A DNA stretch of 64,000 bases. It comes from Nitrobacter sp. Nb-311A (GTDB lineage: Bacteria; Pseudomonadota; Alphaproteobacteria; Rhizobiales; Xanthobacteraceae). Below are positions 48,578-58,264 of this stretch, in pieces. The notes under the pieces were generated by a model. That model ran no database searches. It saw nothing but the letters and a program-made list of their open reading frames with translations, and was not told where the DNA came from. The position numbers were made by a program, and so were the translations under genes. The stretch is from the NCBI RefSeq assembly GCF_000152905.1, contig NZ_CH672416.1, positions 93,398 to 157,397 of the forward strand, given 5' to 3'. The number at the start of each line of letters is the position of its first letter. Positions within the stretch are counted from its first letter, which is position 1.

Positions 48578-49519
48578 CTAACCAAGATCGCGGCGGGGAT
48601 TGTAGGAGTGCGCGTCACGCCACTTCTCCATGAGCGCCTCAAGCTCGGCGTCATTGCCGTCGGGCAGAACGATTCGCGTCGTAACGAATAGATCGCCGGA
48701 GGTTCCGCCCTTCGGGATACCCTTGCCCTTGAGGCGGAAGGTGCGGCCACCCGAAGTATTTCTCGGGATCGACAGTTCAACCGCGCCCCCGAGCGTCGGC
48801 ACCCGCACCTTGCTGCCCAGCACCGCCTCATAGAGCGTAATCGGCAGTTCGGCGCGCAAATCGCCCCCGTCGACCTTGAAGAACGGATGCGGGGCGACCG
48901 TCACCGTGATCAGGAGATCGCCGGGACGGTGCCCGGGCACGGTGTCGCCCTGTCCTCTCAGACGGATTTGCTGGTCCGAAGTGACGCCGGCCGGAATCTT
49001 GACATTAAGTTCCTTGCCGCTGGGCAGACGGATGCGTTTCTCGCCACCCTTGACCGACTCCTCGAGCGATACTGTCATAGCGACGTTGAGATCGAGATCA
49101 GGTGTACCGAACGTGCTGGCCTCGAAATCAAACGCCTGCGCGCCCGGCCGGCGTCCTCGCGCGGCGCCGCCGAACATGCTGTTGAGGATATCCTCGAACC
49201 CGCCGTCAGAGCCCGAACCGCCGCCGCGAAAGCCCCCGAAACCACCCCCCGGCCGCGCGCCTGCGTGGCCGCCGCCTGGGAACCCCTGAAAACGCGGTTT
49301 GCCGTCTGCGTCGATCTCGCCGCGGTCGAACTGCTTGCGCCTGACCTCGTCGCCCAGGATTTCATTGGCGGAATTCACCTCCGCGAACCGTTCGGCAGCC
49401 TTGGGATCGTTCTTGTTAGCATCGGGATGGTGCTTTTTCGCAAGCCTGCGAAAGGCACTTTTGATCGCCGCGGCGCTAGCGCCCCGCTGCACCCCCAAGA
49501 CCTCATAGGGGTCGCGCAT
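48578..49519 (-). CDS. DnaJ-class co-chaperone (CbpA/DnaJ C-terminal type, no zinc finger)
   Basis: J-domain protein that stimulates an Hsp70 ATPase. The product has 313 residues: J domain (about 1-70, DPYEVLGVQRGAS and HPD in KKHHPDANKND), Gly/Phe-rich linker (about 85-125, GGGFGGFRGGGSGS), then the two-lobed DnaJ C-terminal domain (VSLEESVKGGEKRIRLPSG to SGDLFVTTRIVLP). It lacks the CXXCXGXG zinc repeats of true DnaJ. The ATG at 49519 has a strong AAGGAGA site; an earlier start at 49549 is unlikely. Confidence 0.95.
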   Translation of the reverse strand: MRDPYEVLGVQRGASAAAIKSAFRRLAKKHHPDANKNDPKAAERFAEVNSANEILGDEVRRKQFDRGEIDADGKPRFQGFPGGGHAGARPGGGFGGFRGGGSGSDGGFEDILNSMFGGAARGRRPGAQAFDFEASTFGTPDLDLNVAMTVSLEESVKGGEKRIRLPSGKELNVKIPAGVTSDQQIRLRGQGDTVPGHRPGDLLITVTVAPHPFFKVDGGDLRAELPITLYEAVLGSKVRVPTLGGAVELSIPRNTSGGRTFRLKGKGIPKGGTSGDLFVTTRIVLPDGNDAELEALMEKWRDAHSYNPRRDLG

Positions 49520-49637
49520 CCGTAACGTCTCCTTCAGGAATCTGGACAATGGGCCCCCTGACCCACGTGTCCATCATTTGGGGTATCCGTGGCATTTTTG
49601 CAACGAGATGGTTCAGCTATTCGTAGCTGCCACTCTA

Positions 49638-50117
49638 TTAGCTTCGCCAGGGTTTGAGAGAGTGGATTTCCCACTGGCCGCCGCGGGCCCTGCACGCGGC
49701 GCCCTGCAACCAACTTTCGGACTTTCCGTTAACGTAACTCGCCAAAAAATCACGGCAGGTGCGTCCCTCGGCAGTATAGGCCTGTGCCAGCGGCGTCACC
49801 GAGCCGCGCGCACCGGTCGAGGGGTTTTCCCACGGCTGGCTCGTATCCTTGTTCCCTTTGGTCAGCACGTCGGAGGCGGCCGTCCGCGCAAAAGCGAGAT
49901 CGGTATCCGTCGGACCTGGACGTGCCGGCGCGGCGATCGAGCCGGTGGCATCGCCATCTCTCATCTGCGCGAAAGCCGCTTCATTCCGTGCCAGACTGCA
50001 GCCTCCGGTCGCCGCGCCGATGATAATCGCCGCCGCAATGGCGGCGAAAGGTCTGATCTCGGATAGGCCAACGTGCAGACGTGCCCTATACAGGTTTGCC
50101 CTGTATAAGGACCGCAA
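49638..50117 (-). CDS. Surface-antigen-type lipoprotein (RT0821/Lpp0805-like)
   Basis: Small secreted protein, about 159 residues from a TTG at 50117; a GTG at 50186 is also in frame but overlaps divergent pdxH, so the start is uncertain. A hydrophobic signal with a lipobox ([16 protein letters not shown]) precedes a C-terminal domain with the 17-kDa surface-antigen pattern: [28 protein letters not shown] and [13 protein letters not shown]. Function is unknown; likely outer-membrane associated. Confidence 0.75.
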   Translation of the reverse strand: MRSLYRANLYRARLHVGLSEIRPFAAIAAAIIIGAATGGCSLARNEAAFAQMRDGDATGSIAAPARPGPTDTDLAFARTAASDVLTKGNKDTSQPWENPSTGARGSVTPLAQAYTAEGRTCRDFLASYVNGKSESWLQGAACRARGGQWEIHSLKPWRS

Positions 50118-50159
50118 TGGACTCTCAACGGCAGACCGGCGCAACCTGTGGACCCCCGT

Positions 50160-50801
50160 ATGAACGACACCCCGGACATCAAGCACACAAGCGAGTTAAC
50201 GTCCGGTGATTTCACGGAAGCCCACGATCCTTTTGCCCTCTTCGCGACATGGCTCGCGGAAGCCGTTGCGTCGGAATTGAACGACCCCGACGCCATGGCG
50301 CTCGCGACCACGGATGCTGACGGCCTGCCCGATGTGCGCATGGTGCTGATGAAGGGTTTCGATGCCGCGGGCTTCGTGTTCTACAGCCACATCGCCAGCG
50401 CCAAGGGCCGAGAACTCGCCGCAAACCCGAAAGCGGCGCTTTTATTTCACTGGAAATCGCTGCGCCGGCAGGTCCGCGTGCGCGGGCCTGTAACGCCCGT
50501 TACCGATGCAGAGGCCGACGCCTACTTCGCCACCCGCCCGAAGCAGGCGCAGATCGGCGCCTGGGCCAGCAAGCAGTCACAGCCGCTCGAAAGCCGTTTT
50601 GCGTTCGAGCAGGCGATTGCAAAAGAAGCGACAAGATATGCCATTGGCGCCGTGCCGCGGCCGCCTGGCTGGAGTGGCTGGCGGATCACGCCCATGCAGT
50701 TCGAATTCTGGCACGATCGTCCCTTCCGCCTGCACGACCGCATTGAATTCCGCCGTCCCGCGCTCGACGCGCCGTGGACCAAGACAAGGCTGTATCCATG
50801 A
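50160..50801 (+). CDS. pdxH: Pyridoxamine 5'-phosphate oxidase
   Basis: FMN enzyme that makes pyridoxal 5'-phosphate. The product has 213 residues. Hallmarks: [21 protein letters not shown] (about 62-82), [21 protein letters not shown]-like [15 protein letters not shown], and the C-terminal [19 protein letters not shown]. The ATG at 50160 is chosen; a GTG at 50148 is possible. Its stop overlaps the next gene's start (ATGA). Confidence 0.96.
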   Translation: MNDTPDIKHTSELTSGDFTEAHDPFALFATWLAEAVASELNDPDAMALATTDADGLPDVRMVLMKGFDAAGFVFYSHIASAKGRELAANPKAALLFHWKSLRRQVRVRGPVTPVTDAEADAYFATRPKQAQIGAWASKQSQPLESRFAFEQAIAKEATRYAIGAVPRPPGWSGWRITPMQFEFWHDRPFRLHDRIEFRRPALDAPWTKTRLYP

Positions 50802-51589
50802 CCCCCGACAAGGCAAACCCGCGAACCGAGATGGCGGCGGTGGCCGACCCCCACGCGCCCCGCCGCACACTGCTGCTCACCGGCGCAAGTCGCGGCATCG
50901 GCCACGCGACCGTAATCCGGTTTTCCAGCGCCGGCTGGCGCGTCATCACCTGTTCGCGACATCCGTTCCCGGAGCAATGCCCGTGGGACGCCGGCCCCGA
51001 GGACCACATTCAGGTCGATCTGTCCGACCCCGACAATACAATGGCGGCGATCCAGGAAATCCGCTCGCGCCTCGAAGGCGGCAAGCTGCACGCGCTGGTC
51101 AACAATGCCGCGATCTCGCCAAAGGGCGAAGGCGGCGCGCGGCTCGGCTCACTGAACACCGACATGGAGACCTGGGAAAAGGTCTTTCGCGTCAACTTCA
51201 TGGCGCCGATCATGCTGGCGCGCGGGCTAATTGGAGAACTCAAGGCCGCGAGAGGCTCGATCGTGAACGTCACCTCGATCGCCGGCTCGCGTGTGCATCC
51301 GTTCGCCGGCGCGGCCTATGCGACCTCGAAGGCGGCGCTGGCTTCGCTGACCCGCGAGATGGCGGCGGATTTCGGCCGCATCGGCGTACGCGTCAACGCC
51401 ATCGCACCGGGCGAGATCGACACCTCGATCCTGTCGCCCGGCACCGAGAAGATCGTCCAGCGTCAGATCCCCCTGCGCCGCCTCGGCACGCCGGACGAAG
51501 TCTCAAAAATCGTCTACGTGCTGTGCACGGAGACGAGTTCATACGTCAACGGCGCGGAGATCCACATCAACGGCGGCCAACACGTATAG
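50798..51589 (+). CDS. Short-chain dehydrogenase/reductase
   Basis: Classical SDR, 263 residues. Rossmann motif TGASRGIG (about 29-36), NNAAISP (about 104-110), catalytic Ser in VNVTSIAGS, and YATSKAALA (YxxxK). Substrate unknown. It overlaps pdxH by 4 bp, so the two are co-translated; a link to vitamin B6 metabolism is inference from position only. Confidence 0.92.
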   Translation: MTPDKANPRTEMAAVADPHAPRRTLLLTGASRGIGHATVIRFSSAGWRVITCSRHPFPEQCPWDAGPEDHIQVDLSDPDNTMAAIQEIRSRLEGGKLHALVNNAAISPKGEGGARLGSLNTDMETWEKVFRVNFMAPIMLARGLIGELKAARGSIVNVTSIAGSRVHPFAGAAYATSKAALASLTREMAADFGRIGVRVNAIAPGEIDTSILSPGTEKIVQRQIPLRRLGTPDEVSKIVYVLCTETSSYVNGAEIHINGGQHV

Positions 51590-51712
51590 AGCAGACGCTT
51601 ACAAAGCATCACCCGTGAATCATCATTCCGGAACCGCATAGCGGCTTTGGAATCCACCGCTCCCGCCATGAAGTTCGAGCTGACGCCAAATCGCTCGTCC
51701 AGCATGAAGAAT

Positions 51713-51946
51713 TCACTCCGCGCAAGATCTTCGTGACGGCGTTCGCGCCATCGGCGCAGCGAGATCCGCGCTCGAGCAATCGTCGTCGTTCTCACCGTCG
51801 AGCAACGCAGCACCGCAATGCCGGCATGTGCGTCTGGCAGCCGACGAAAAATTCACGCCCGCATTGTCCGCACCGAAGCTGCGCAACCGTTGATAGCTGC
51901 GAAAATCGAGGACATTGCGATCCCTCGTTACGACTTTCTCAACCAT
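51713..51946 (-). CDS. Small CxxC protein of unknown function
   Basis: A 77-residue protein starting MVEKVVTRDRNVLDF with GGAG 6 bases before the ATG at 51946. It contains RRTCRHCGAALLDGE and a third cysteine in DDDCSS, so one CxxC pair is certain, but a full zinc ribbon (two pairs) is not present. No membrane segment. It lies alone between the SDR (opposite strand) and corA. Coding status rests on the start signal and the plausible composition. Confidence 0.5.
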   Translation of the reverse strand: MVEKVVTRDRNVLDFRSYQRLRSFGADNAGVNFSSAARRTCRHCGAALLDGENDDDCSSADLAAPMARTPSRRSCAE

Positions 51947-52076
51947 TGTAACTCCCGAGATTTCACACACGGGTTATGGCAGCAATTTTTCTTGGAAAGC
52001 GTTCAGGTGAACACTCAAATTTTACGAGGAAAATTGTGACAGGCTCCATCGCAGGGACAGTGCGCGAGAGTTGGTT

Positions 52077-53057
52077 CTATAACCACTTTTTCCATTTAAA
52101 GATCATGTAGGGCAGCACCGCAGCGATCACCATCATGGTGAGCGCGAATGGATAGCCGTGCGACCAGCCCAGCTCCGGCATTATCTTGAAATTCATGCCG
52201 TAGATCGAGGCGATCAGCGTCGGCGGCATAAGCACCACAGCCATTACCGAAAACAGTTTGATGATGTTGTTCTGCTCGAGATTGACAACTCCGAGCATTG
52301 CATCGAGCACGAATGTGATCTTGTTCGATAGATAAGAGGCGTGATCGGAAAGCGAGGCGACGTCGCGCTGCATCGTTTTGAGCTGAGCGCGCATATCCTT
52401 GGACCATTTGACGCTATTGGATTCGGTGGCGACGAAGGTGACGAGACGACCTATCGAAACCAGGCTCTCGCGGACTTTCGAGGTGAGATCGCCCTTGCGG
52501 CCGATTACGATCAGGATTTCGGAATAGCGCTTGGCATGGCCGGCGCGCGCGGATTCGTTCGGCTCGAAAATATCGTGGCTGACTTGATCGATATCGGCGC
52601 CGGCGCGCTCCAGAATGTCGGCGCAACGATCGATCATGGCATCGAGCAATTCGAGCAATACCCCTTCGCCGGTCAAACCCTGCGCAGCAGCGCGGGCAAG
52701 CTTGTTCTCCACCAGCGTGAACGGCTTTGGCGCGTCGTAGCGCACGGTGACAAGACGATGATTGGTGAGGATGAACGTGACGGGGGTGATGCTGGGGCGG
52801 TCGGTTTCGCTGCCGCACATCAGGCTGGCCGTCATGTAGCGCGCGCCGTTCTCGACATAGAGGCGGCTGGAAATCTCGATCTCCTGCATGTCCTCCCGGG
52901 TCGGCACCGCGACCCCCGCGAGCCGCTCCACGGCGCGATCCTCGCCCGGCGTCGGCTTCTCAAGATCGATCCACACCGCATTGTCAGGCAGCGCGGCGGC
53001 ATCGACCGGGCCGGTCTTTCGTAGCGCGGTGCCATCCGGCGCAAAGATCGAGAGCAT
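52077..53057 (-). CDS. corA: Magnesium/divalent metal transporter CorA
   Basis: Pentameric Mg2+ channel of the cytoplasmic membrane. The product has 326 residues: an acidic/helical cytoplasmic domain, the long stalk helix (about 200-280), and two C-terminal membrane helices with the signature YGMNFKIMPEL (GMN). It ends in a basic motif, FKWKKWL. The ATG at 53057 has a strong GGAGGGG site; an upstream start at 53087 is less likely. Confidence 0.95.
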   Translation of the reverse strand: MLSIFAPDGTALRKTGPVDAAALPDNAVWIDLEKPTPGEDRAVERLAGVAVPTREDMQEIEISSRLYVENGARYMTASLMCGSETDRPSITPVTFILTNHRLVTVRYDAPKPFTLVENKLARAAAQGLTGEGVLLELLDAMIDRCADILERAGADIDQVSHDIFEPNESARAGHAKRYSEILIVIGRKGDLTSKVRESLVSIGRLVTFVATESNSVKWSKDMRAQLKTMQRDVASLSDHASYLSNKITFVLDAMLGVVNLEQNNIIKLFSVMAVVLMPPTLIASIYGMNFKIMPELGWSHGYPFALTMMVIAAVLPYMIFKWKKWL

Positions 53058-53557
53058 GGCCCCTCCAGAATGACGGCACGGACTCAAGGCGTGGACACGA
53101 ACAATCTGAAGTGACGCTCATGAAGGGAATTTGACGTTCGCCAGCTATTTGTAGCGAGCCGGCAAACGAAGTTGAAAGTCTGGTAGAGCGTCTGGTGGCC
53201 GATTGATCCCCGCCTTTGCAAGGGCTTCCGCCACAACGGAATGCAAATACTGGAATCGGAACCGGTCGGGGTAATTTGGTAACCAGGCAAAGAGCCGGCG
53301 CGGGAGAGGATGCTGTTTATTCACGTCCGCGCGCGCGAAACGAGCAATCGTACCCCTCCTGCCCCCGCCTTGAAAATGCTGCGCGACCCATCGCGGATCG
53401 ATATTTGCGGCAAAAATACCACAGGCACGGGTCTGCGTAGGGACAGAGGATTCTAAGTGCTGGAATTCGAGGGAATTTCGACAATAATGCCTTCCGAGGA
53501 TTCTTGGACTCTCGGGCGCAAGTTACCAGAATTTCAGTGGGCATTTGGAAAACAACG
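53058..53557. other. 500-bp gap between corA and the L,D-transpeptidase
   Basis: No gene is supported. It separates two divergent genes and must hold both promoters. Low-quality frames here lack start signals. No riboswitch that I recognise (for example an Mg-box) is visible upstream of corA. Confidence 0.4.
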
Positions 53558-54223
53558 ATGTCGTCTCTTCGGGTTAAACTTGGGATTCTCGCCGCGGGCC
53601 TGATGCTGTCGGGCTGCATGCAGGCGACGCACTACGAGGCCGCCAACATCAACAACTTCAAGCCGCGCGACAAGGAGCTGTTATCCAGGGCCTCCTACAC
53701 GAAAACGCCGGTTGCCGCCCCGTTCCGCCGCGCGATCGTCGATTATCACCGCAAGGAAGCGCCGGGTTCGATCCTGGTCGATTCCGACAATCACTACCTC
53801 TACTACGTGCTCGATAACGGCAAGGCGATCCGTTACGGCGTCACCGTTGGCGAGGAAGCCTTGGCGTTCTCCGGCATCGCAAGGGTCGGCAACAAGCGCG
53901 AATGGCCGGACTGGATTCCGACGGCCGACATTCACAAGCGCATGGGGGGACTGCCGTCACGCGTGGCGGGCGGGCCGGATAACCCCCTTGGGGCGCGAGC
54001 GCTGTACCTTTATCAGGGCAACAAGGACACGTTGTTCCGGATCCACGGCACCAACCAGCCTGAATATATCGGCACCTCGATCTCCTCGGGTTGCATTCGC
54101 ATGACCAACGAGGACGCCATCGATCTCTATGATCGCGTCAAGGTGGGAGCAGTGGTGGTGGTGCTTGAGCCCAAACACAGCGCGAAGCTGGCGTCGTGGA
54201 ATGGTGGCGGCAACCTTAACTGA
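53558..54223 (+). CDS. L,D-transpeptidase (YkuD/ErfK type) lipoprotein
   Basis: Cross-links peptidoglycan or attaches proteins to it in the periplasm. The product has 221 residues: a lipoprotein signal (LGILAAGLMLSGCMQ, Cys about 20) and a YkuD domain (about 75-205) with SILVDSDNHYLYYVLDNGKA, RIHGTNQPEYIG and the catalytic SSGCIRMTNEDAIDLY (His and Cys). The ATG at 53558 gives the lipoprotein start; the frame is open to 53504. Confidence 0.94.
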   Translation: MSSLRVKLGILAAGLMLSGCMQATHYEAANINNFKPRDKELLSRASYTKTPVAAPFRRAIVDYHRKEAPGSILVDSDNHYLYYVLDNGKAIRYGVTVGEEALAFSGIARVGNKREWPDWIPTADIHKRMGGLPSRVAGGPDNPLGARALYLYQGNKDTLFRIHGTNQPEYIGTSISSGCIRMTNEDAIDLYDRVKVGAVVVVLEPKHSAKLASWNGGGNLN

Positions 54224-54245
54224 TCGAACCGATCCCTCGATCTGC

Positions 54246-54273
54246 AAAGCGCCGGTTCTCCGGCGCTTTTTTT
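54246..54273 (+). terminator. Rho-independent terminator after the L,D-transpeptidase
   Basis: A 10-bp perfect stem AAAGCGCCGG / CCGGCGCTTT with a TTCT loop is followed by a run of T. Confidence 0.93.
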
Positions 54274-54419
54274 GTCCCTCCCCAGCGTGGGTCCATGCCG
54301 CCTCTGATAGAATTAAAGACACTTCCCAGGTTTTGTTTCGAGGCCGCGGCTTCATGCGAACCGGCGGCCATTCTCGGGGCGACCCCAGGATAGGCTTTCG
54401 AAGAACCTACGGGTCGCAA

Positions 54420-55544
54420 TCAATCGAACAGCAACCTCAGGAACGGGGGAAGGTCGTTGCGGGATCCGCGCGTGCGTTTTGCAGAGTGAGTGACTGAACG
54501 CCACGTTGAATGTTTTGAAGCCGACGACTTCGGCGAATCCCTCGCAACCTTGGCCGCCGCGTCGGCGGCCGCAGGCCGCTTCCGAGGTTCAGGCACAACC
54601 TTCGCCGACATGGCCGCTTCAGATCCGGCTTGCGAGACAGCGCGAGACACCGCCCCGCGCTCCCGAACCGCTGCAGACGCCTTGCCGTCTTCTTCCCCCA
54701 TTTCGTGCCGCGACGCCTGGGCCGGGCGTTCGGCGGGCAGCAATGGCCCGATCGCGGTCACGGGATCACGAATCTCCCAGTGACAGATCCGGTAGCCGTT
54801 GCGGCGCTGAATCAGGTCGAGGTGAATGTGGTTCTCGTGATAGCCATCCGATCCAGGCCCCAGCACCGTCGTGAAACGCGCGCAAACCGAGCCCAGCACC
54901 TTCTCGCGCAGATCGCGCTCCACCGCCCGATCCGTCAGATCGATCGTCCGTCCGTTCGCGAGCCTGAGCCCACCCACGTCGAGCGCATTGGCGCGGCCGT
55001 GTTCGGATAACTTTGCTTTGATGACACGATTGCGGCCCCGGCATTCAAACGAGTCGAGATTGTCGAGTTCGCTGACCCGGGTGCCCAGCCCCTCGGCCAG
55101 CGGCGCCAGGTCGCTTCGAATCCACTCTGCCACCGCGGACGCCATTTTGCAGCGCAGGGTGGCGGCAGGCTTGACCGCAACCCGGCTACCGTCGGGCAAC
55201 ACCACGGCTTCAAGCCGGACCAGATCGTCACCGGCGCACGCGCCCGGCCCCGTGATCGCGGGAACGCTCGGGGCGATGGCAACCAAATCGGTCAACGCCA
55301 GGCGACAGGGAGAAGGCGACGGCGTAATCTCAGGCGTCGCGCCGCTACTTTCGCCTGTATGCTCGCTACCCTTGCCGTCGGACGCCAGCGCGGCGGCCGG
55401 ACGAGGCTGTGGCAAGGGGGGCCTGCTCCCGGCCAATGCCATCGGCGACATGAAGAGGGCTACGAACGCCGCCATAGCCAATCGGTCGCGGCCTGCACGG
55501 GCAGACGGCCGTTTGCGGCGTGCAAGTCCCGCGTTAGATTTCAT
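54420..55544 (-). CDS. Extensin-like protein with LAS metallopeptidase motifs
   Basis: Secreted protein of 374 residues: signal peptide (about 20-38, LAMAAFVALFMSPMALA), a Pro/Ser-rich linker, and an extensin-like C-terminal domain (about 85-255). That domain carries SEHGRANALDVGG, matching the SxHxxxxAxD zinc motif of LAS-type peptidases (MepA/VanY group), and HENHIHLDL with the expected HxH. The last ~100 residues form a basic, low-complexity tail. A cell-wall peptidase role is inferred. It lies downstream of, and convergent to, the L,D-transpeptidase. Confidence 0.88.
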   Translation of the reverse strand: MKSNAGLARRKRPSARAGRDRLAMAAFVALFMSPMALAGSRPPLPQPRPAAALASDGKGSEHTGESSGATPEITPSPSPCRLALTDLVAIAPSVPAITGPGACAGDDLVRLEAVVLPDGSRVAVKPAATLRCKMASAVAEWIRSDLAPLAEGLGTRVSELDNLDSFECRGRNRVIKAKLSEHGRANALDVGGLRLANGRTIDLTDRAVERDLREKVLGSVCARFTTVLGPGSDGYHENHIHLDLIQRRNGYRICHWEIRDPVTAIGPLLPAERPAQASRHEMGEEDGKASAAVRERGAVSRAVSQAGSEAAMSAKVVPEPRKRPAAADAAAKVARDSPKSSASKHSTWRSVTHSAKRTRGSRNDLPPFLRLLFD

Positions 55545-55599
55545 GCCGCTCCCCGCGAGACAAAGATAATCCCTGACGCGAATCAACAGGAACGTTCGA

Positions 55600-57222
55600 A
55601 TGCTGGGCTTGATGCAAGACTGGCCTCTGCTGTGTCATCGGATCATCGATCATGCAGCGAAGATTCATGGCGGACGCGAGGTGGTCACGCGATCGGTCGA
55701 AGGCCCGATCCACCGGACCAATTACGCCGAGATTCGCGGCCGCGCTCTGAAACTGGCGCAGCGGCTTGATCGCCAAGGCATCCGGCTGGGAGACCGTGTC
55801 GCCACCGTCGCATGGAATACCTGGCGTCATCTCGAGGCCTGGTACGGCATCATGGGGATCGGCGCCGTGTGCCATACCGTCAATCCCCGGCTGTTTCCGG
55901 ATCAGATCGCCTGGATCATCAACCATGCCGAAGATCGCATCGTGATGACCGACATCACTTTCATCCCGATCCTGGAACGGATCGCCGACAAGCTGCCGGG
56001 CGTGGAGCGCTATGTCGTTCTTACCCACGAGGCTCACATGCCGCGGACCGCGCTGAGAAATGCGGTCGCATATGAAAGCTGGATCGCGGAAGCTGACGGC
56101 GACTTTGCCTGGAAGATATTCGACGAAAATACCGCCGCGGCGATGTGCTACACATCGGGAACAACGGGCGATCCGAAAGGCGTGTTGTATTCGCATCGCT
56201 CCAATGTGTTGCATTCGATGATTGTCAACAGCGCCGACGCGGTGGGCGCGGCATCGAAGGATACAATGCTACCGGTGGTGCCGTTGTTCCATGCCAACAG
56301 TTGGGGGGTCGCATTCTCTGCGCCATCCATGGGCACAAAGCTGGTGCTGCCCGGTGCCAAGCTTGACGGCGCATCGGTGTACGAACTGCTCTCGAGCGAG
56401 AAGGTCACGTTCACGGCGGGCGTTCCCACCGTGTGGCTGATGCTTCTGCAACATATGAAGACAAACAACCTCAAGCTGCCGGACCTCAAGGTCGTGATCT
56501 GCGGCGGGTCGGCGATGCCGCGCTCTATGATCAAGGCTTTCGACGACATGGGCATCGAGGTTCGCCACGCCTGGGGTATGACGGAGATGTCGCCGCGCGG
56601 CACAGTCGGTGCGTTGCAAGGCCGGTTCAGCCACCTCAAGGGAGACGCCAAGCTCGATAGGCTGCAAATGCAGGGATACGCGCCGTTCATGGTCGAAATG
56701 AAGATCACCGACGACGCCGGCAACGAACTGCCGTGGGACGGCAAGACTCCCGGCCGGCTCAAGGTGCGAGGGCCCGCGATCGCCGGCGCCTACTATCGCG
56801 TCAATGACAATATCCTTGACGAGCAAGGCTTCTTCGATACCGGCGACGTTGCCACCCTTGACGAGTACGGCTACATGCGGATCACGGACCGATCGAAGGA
56901 TGTGATCAAGTCTGGAGGCGAATGGATTTCGTCGATCGATCTGGAGAATCTCGCGATTGGACATCCCAAGGTCTCGGAAGCCGCCGTAATCGGGATACAC
57001 CATCCGAAGTGGGGCGAACGCCCGCTCTTGATCCTCCAGGTCAGGGAGGGCGAGAGCGTGACGCGCGACGAAATTCTCGACTTCATGGACGGCAAGATCG
57101 CCAAGTGGTGGTTGCCTGACGACATCGCATTCGTCGACAGCATTCCCCACACCGCCACCGGAAAGATTCTGAAAACGGCGCTACGCGAGCGGTTCAGGGG
57201 TTACAGCTTTCCTGGAGCATGA
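55600..57222 (+). CDS. Fatty acyl-CoA synthetase (AMP-binding)
   Basis: Adenylate-forming acyl-CoA ligase, 540 residues. Motifs: YTSGTTGDPKGVLYSHRS (about 185-202, P-loop), HAWGMTEMSPRGTVG, DTGDVATLDEYGYMRITDRSKD (about 408-430) and the C-terminal lysine region PHTATGKILKTALRE. Chain length preference cannot be read; similarity is to medium/long-chain enzymes. AGGAA lies 8 bases before the ATG. It is divergent from the extensin-like gene. Confidence 0.94.
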   Translation: MLGLMQDWPLLCHRIIDHAAKIHGGREVVTRSVEGPIHRTNYAEIRGRALKLAQRLDRQGIRLGDRVATVAWNTWRHLEAWYGIMGIGAVCHTVNPRLFPDQIAWIINHAEDRIVMTDITFIPILERIADKLPGVERYVVLTHEAHMPRTALRNAVAYESWIAEADGDFAWKIFDENTAAAMCYTSGTTGDPKGVLYSHRSNVLHSMIVNSADAVGAASKDTMLPVVPLFHANSWGVAFSAPSMGTKLVLPGAKLDGASVYELLSSEKVTFTAGVPTVWLMLLQHMKTNNLKLPDLKVVICGGSAMPRSMIKAFDDMGIEVRHAWGMTEMSPRGTVGALQGRFSHLKGDAKLDRLQMQGYAPFMVEMKITDDAGNELPWDGKTPGRLKVRGPAIAGAYYRVNDNILDEQGFFDTGDVATLDEYGYMRITDRSKDVIKSGGEWISSIDLENLAIGHPKVSEAAVIGIHHPKWGERPLLILQVREGESVTRDEILDFMDGKIAKWWLPDDIAFVDSIPHTATGKILKTALRERFRGYSFPGA

Positions 57223-57250
57223 TCCGATCAAGTTGGATCAGACCATGCTC
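57215..57250. repeat. Palindromic repeat at the acyl-CoA synthetase / pirin junction
   Basis: GAGCATGATCC (57215-57225) and GGATCA-GAC-CATGCTC (57235-57250) form an imperfect hairpin overlapping the synthetase stop codon. It resembles a shortened form of the family 2 repeats and lies between two convergent genes, where it may act as a bidirectional terminator. Confidence 0.65.
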
Positions 57251-57270
57251 GAAGTTACCGTCTGGTCGTG

Positions 57271-58152
57271 TCAGGCGTCGGTTCCGACCGGCTCCAGAGT
57301 GCCGAAACGGCCGCTCTGGAAATCGATCATGGCCTGGCGGATTTCGCCCTCCGTATTCATGACGAAGGGACCGCGCATCACCACCGGCTCGTCGATCGGC
57401 GCGCCGGACAGGATCAGCACCGAGGCATCACCATTGGCCTCGATGGTCACCTCGCCGCCGCTGCGGTCGAGCAACGCGAACTGCGCCTCACCGGCGATCT
57501 CGCTGCCGTTCACCAGCACCGTGCCCTTGAGCACCACCACCGCAACGGTGTGGCCGTCGCGCGGATTGAAAGTCACGGCGCCATTGCGGTTGAGCTTCAC
57601 GTCGTAGATATCAATCGGCGTAAAGGTCTTCGCCGGCCCTTTCCTGCCGCCGAACTCACCCGCGATGACCCGCAGCTTGCCGGCACCCTCCGGCAGATCG
57701 ACCGCCGGAATGTCGGCGTCGAGCAAGGTCTGGTAGCCGGGATCGGCGTTCTTGTCCTTCGCCGGAAGGTTGACCCAGAGCTGCACCATCTCCAGCGCGC
57801 CGCCCTTCTTCGTAAAGGTGCGGGAGTGGAACTCCTCGTGCAGGATACCCGAAGCAGCCGTCATCCATTGCACGTCGCCCGGTCCGATCAAGCCGCCGTT
57901 ACCGGTGGAATCACGGTGCTCGACCTCACCCTGATAGACAATGGTAACGGTCTCGAAGCCGCGGTGCGGATGAACGCCAACGCCACGCGGCTGCTCCGCC
58001 GGGGTGAAATCCGCCGGCCCGGCATAGTCCAGCAGCAGGAACGGGCTGAGGTGGTCGCCGTGGCTGGCGTGCGAAAACAGCGAGCGGACCGGAAACCCGT
58101 CGCCCACCCAATGCTGCCGGGGGGCACTGAAAACACCGAGAACCTTTCGCAT
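57271..58152 (-). CDS. Pirin family protein
   Basis: Bicupin metal protein, 293 residues. Metal-binding motifs are in the N-terminal cupin: VGVHPHRGFETVTIVYQGE (about 60-78, His residues), HRDSTGNGG and GILHEEFHSR. Homologues act as quercetin dioxygenases or redox regulators; substrate unknown here. The frame is open to 58233, but the ATG at 58152 gives the typical MRKVLGVF start. Divergent from the LysR gene at 58265, its probable regulator. Confidence 0.93.
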   Translation of the reverse strand: MRKVLGVFSAPRQHWVGDGFPVRSLFSHASHGDHLSPFLLLDYAGPADFTPAEQPRGVGVHPHRGFETVTIVYQGEVEHRDSTGNGGLIGPGDVQWMTAASGILHEEFHSRTFTKKGGALEMVQLWVNLPAKDKNADPGYQTLLDADIPAVDLPEGAGKLRVIAGEFGGRKGPAKTFTPIDIYDVKLNRNGAVTFNPRDGHTVAVVVLKGTVLVNGSEIAGEAQFALLDRSGGEVTIEANGDASVLILSGAPIDEPVVMRGPFVMNTEGEIRQAMIDFQSGRFGTLEPVGTDA

Positions 58153-58264
58153 GATGAACCTCCTTGGCTCGGCCGGACTGGCCGCCTGTTGCAATGGAGG
58201 ATATGAACGAGACAAACGTCCGGGTAGCTGCAATATCGCGCCTCACTGTCCTATAATCGAGACA

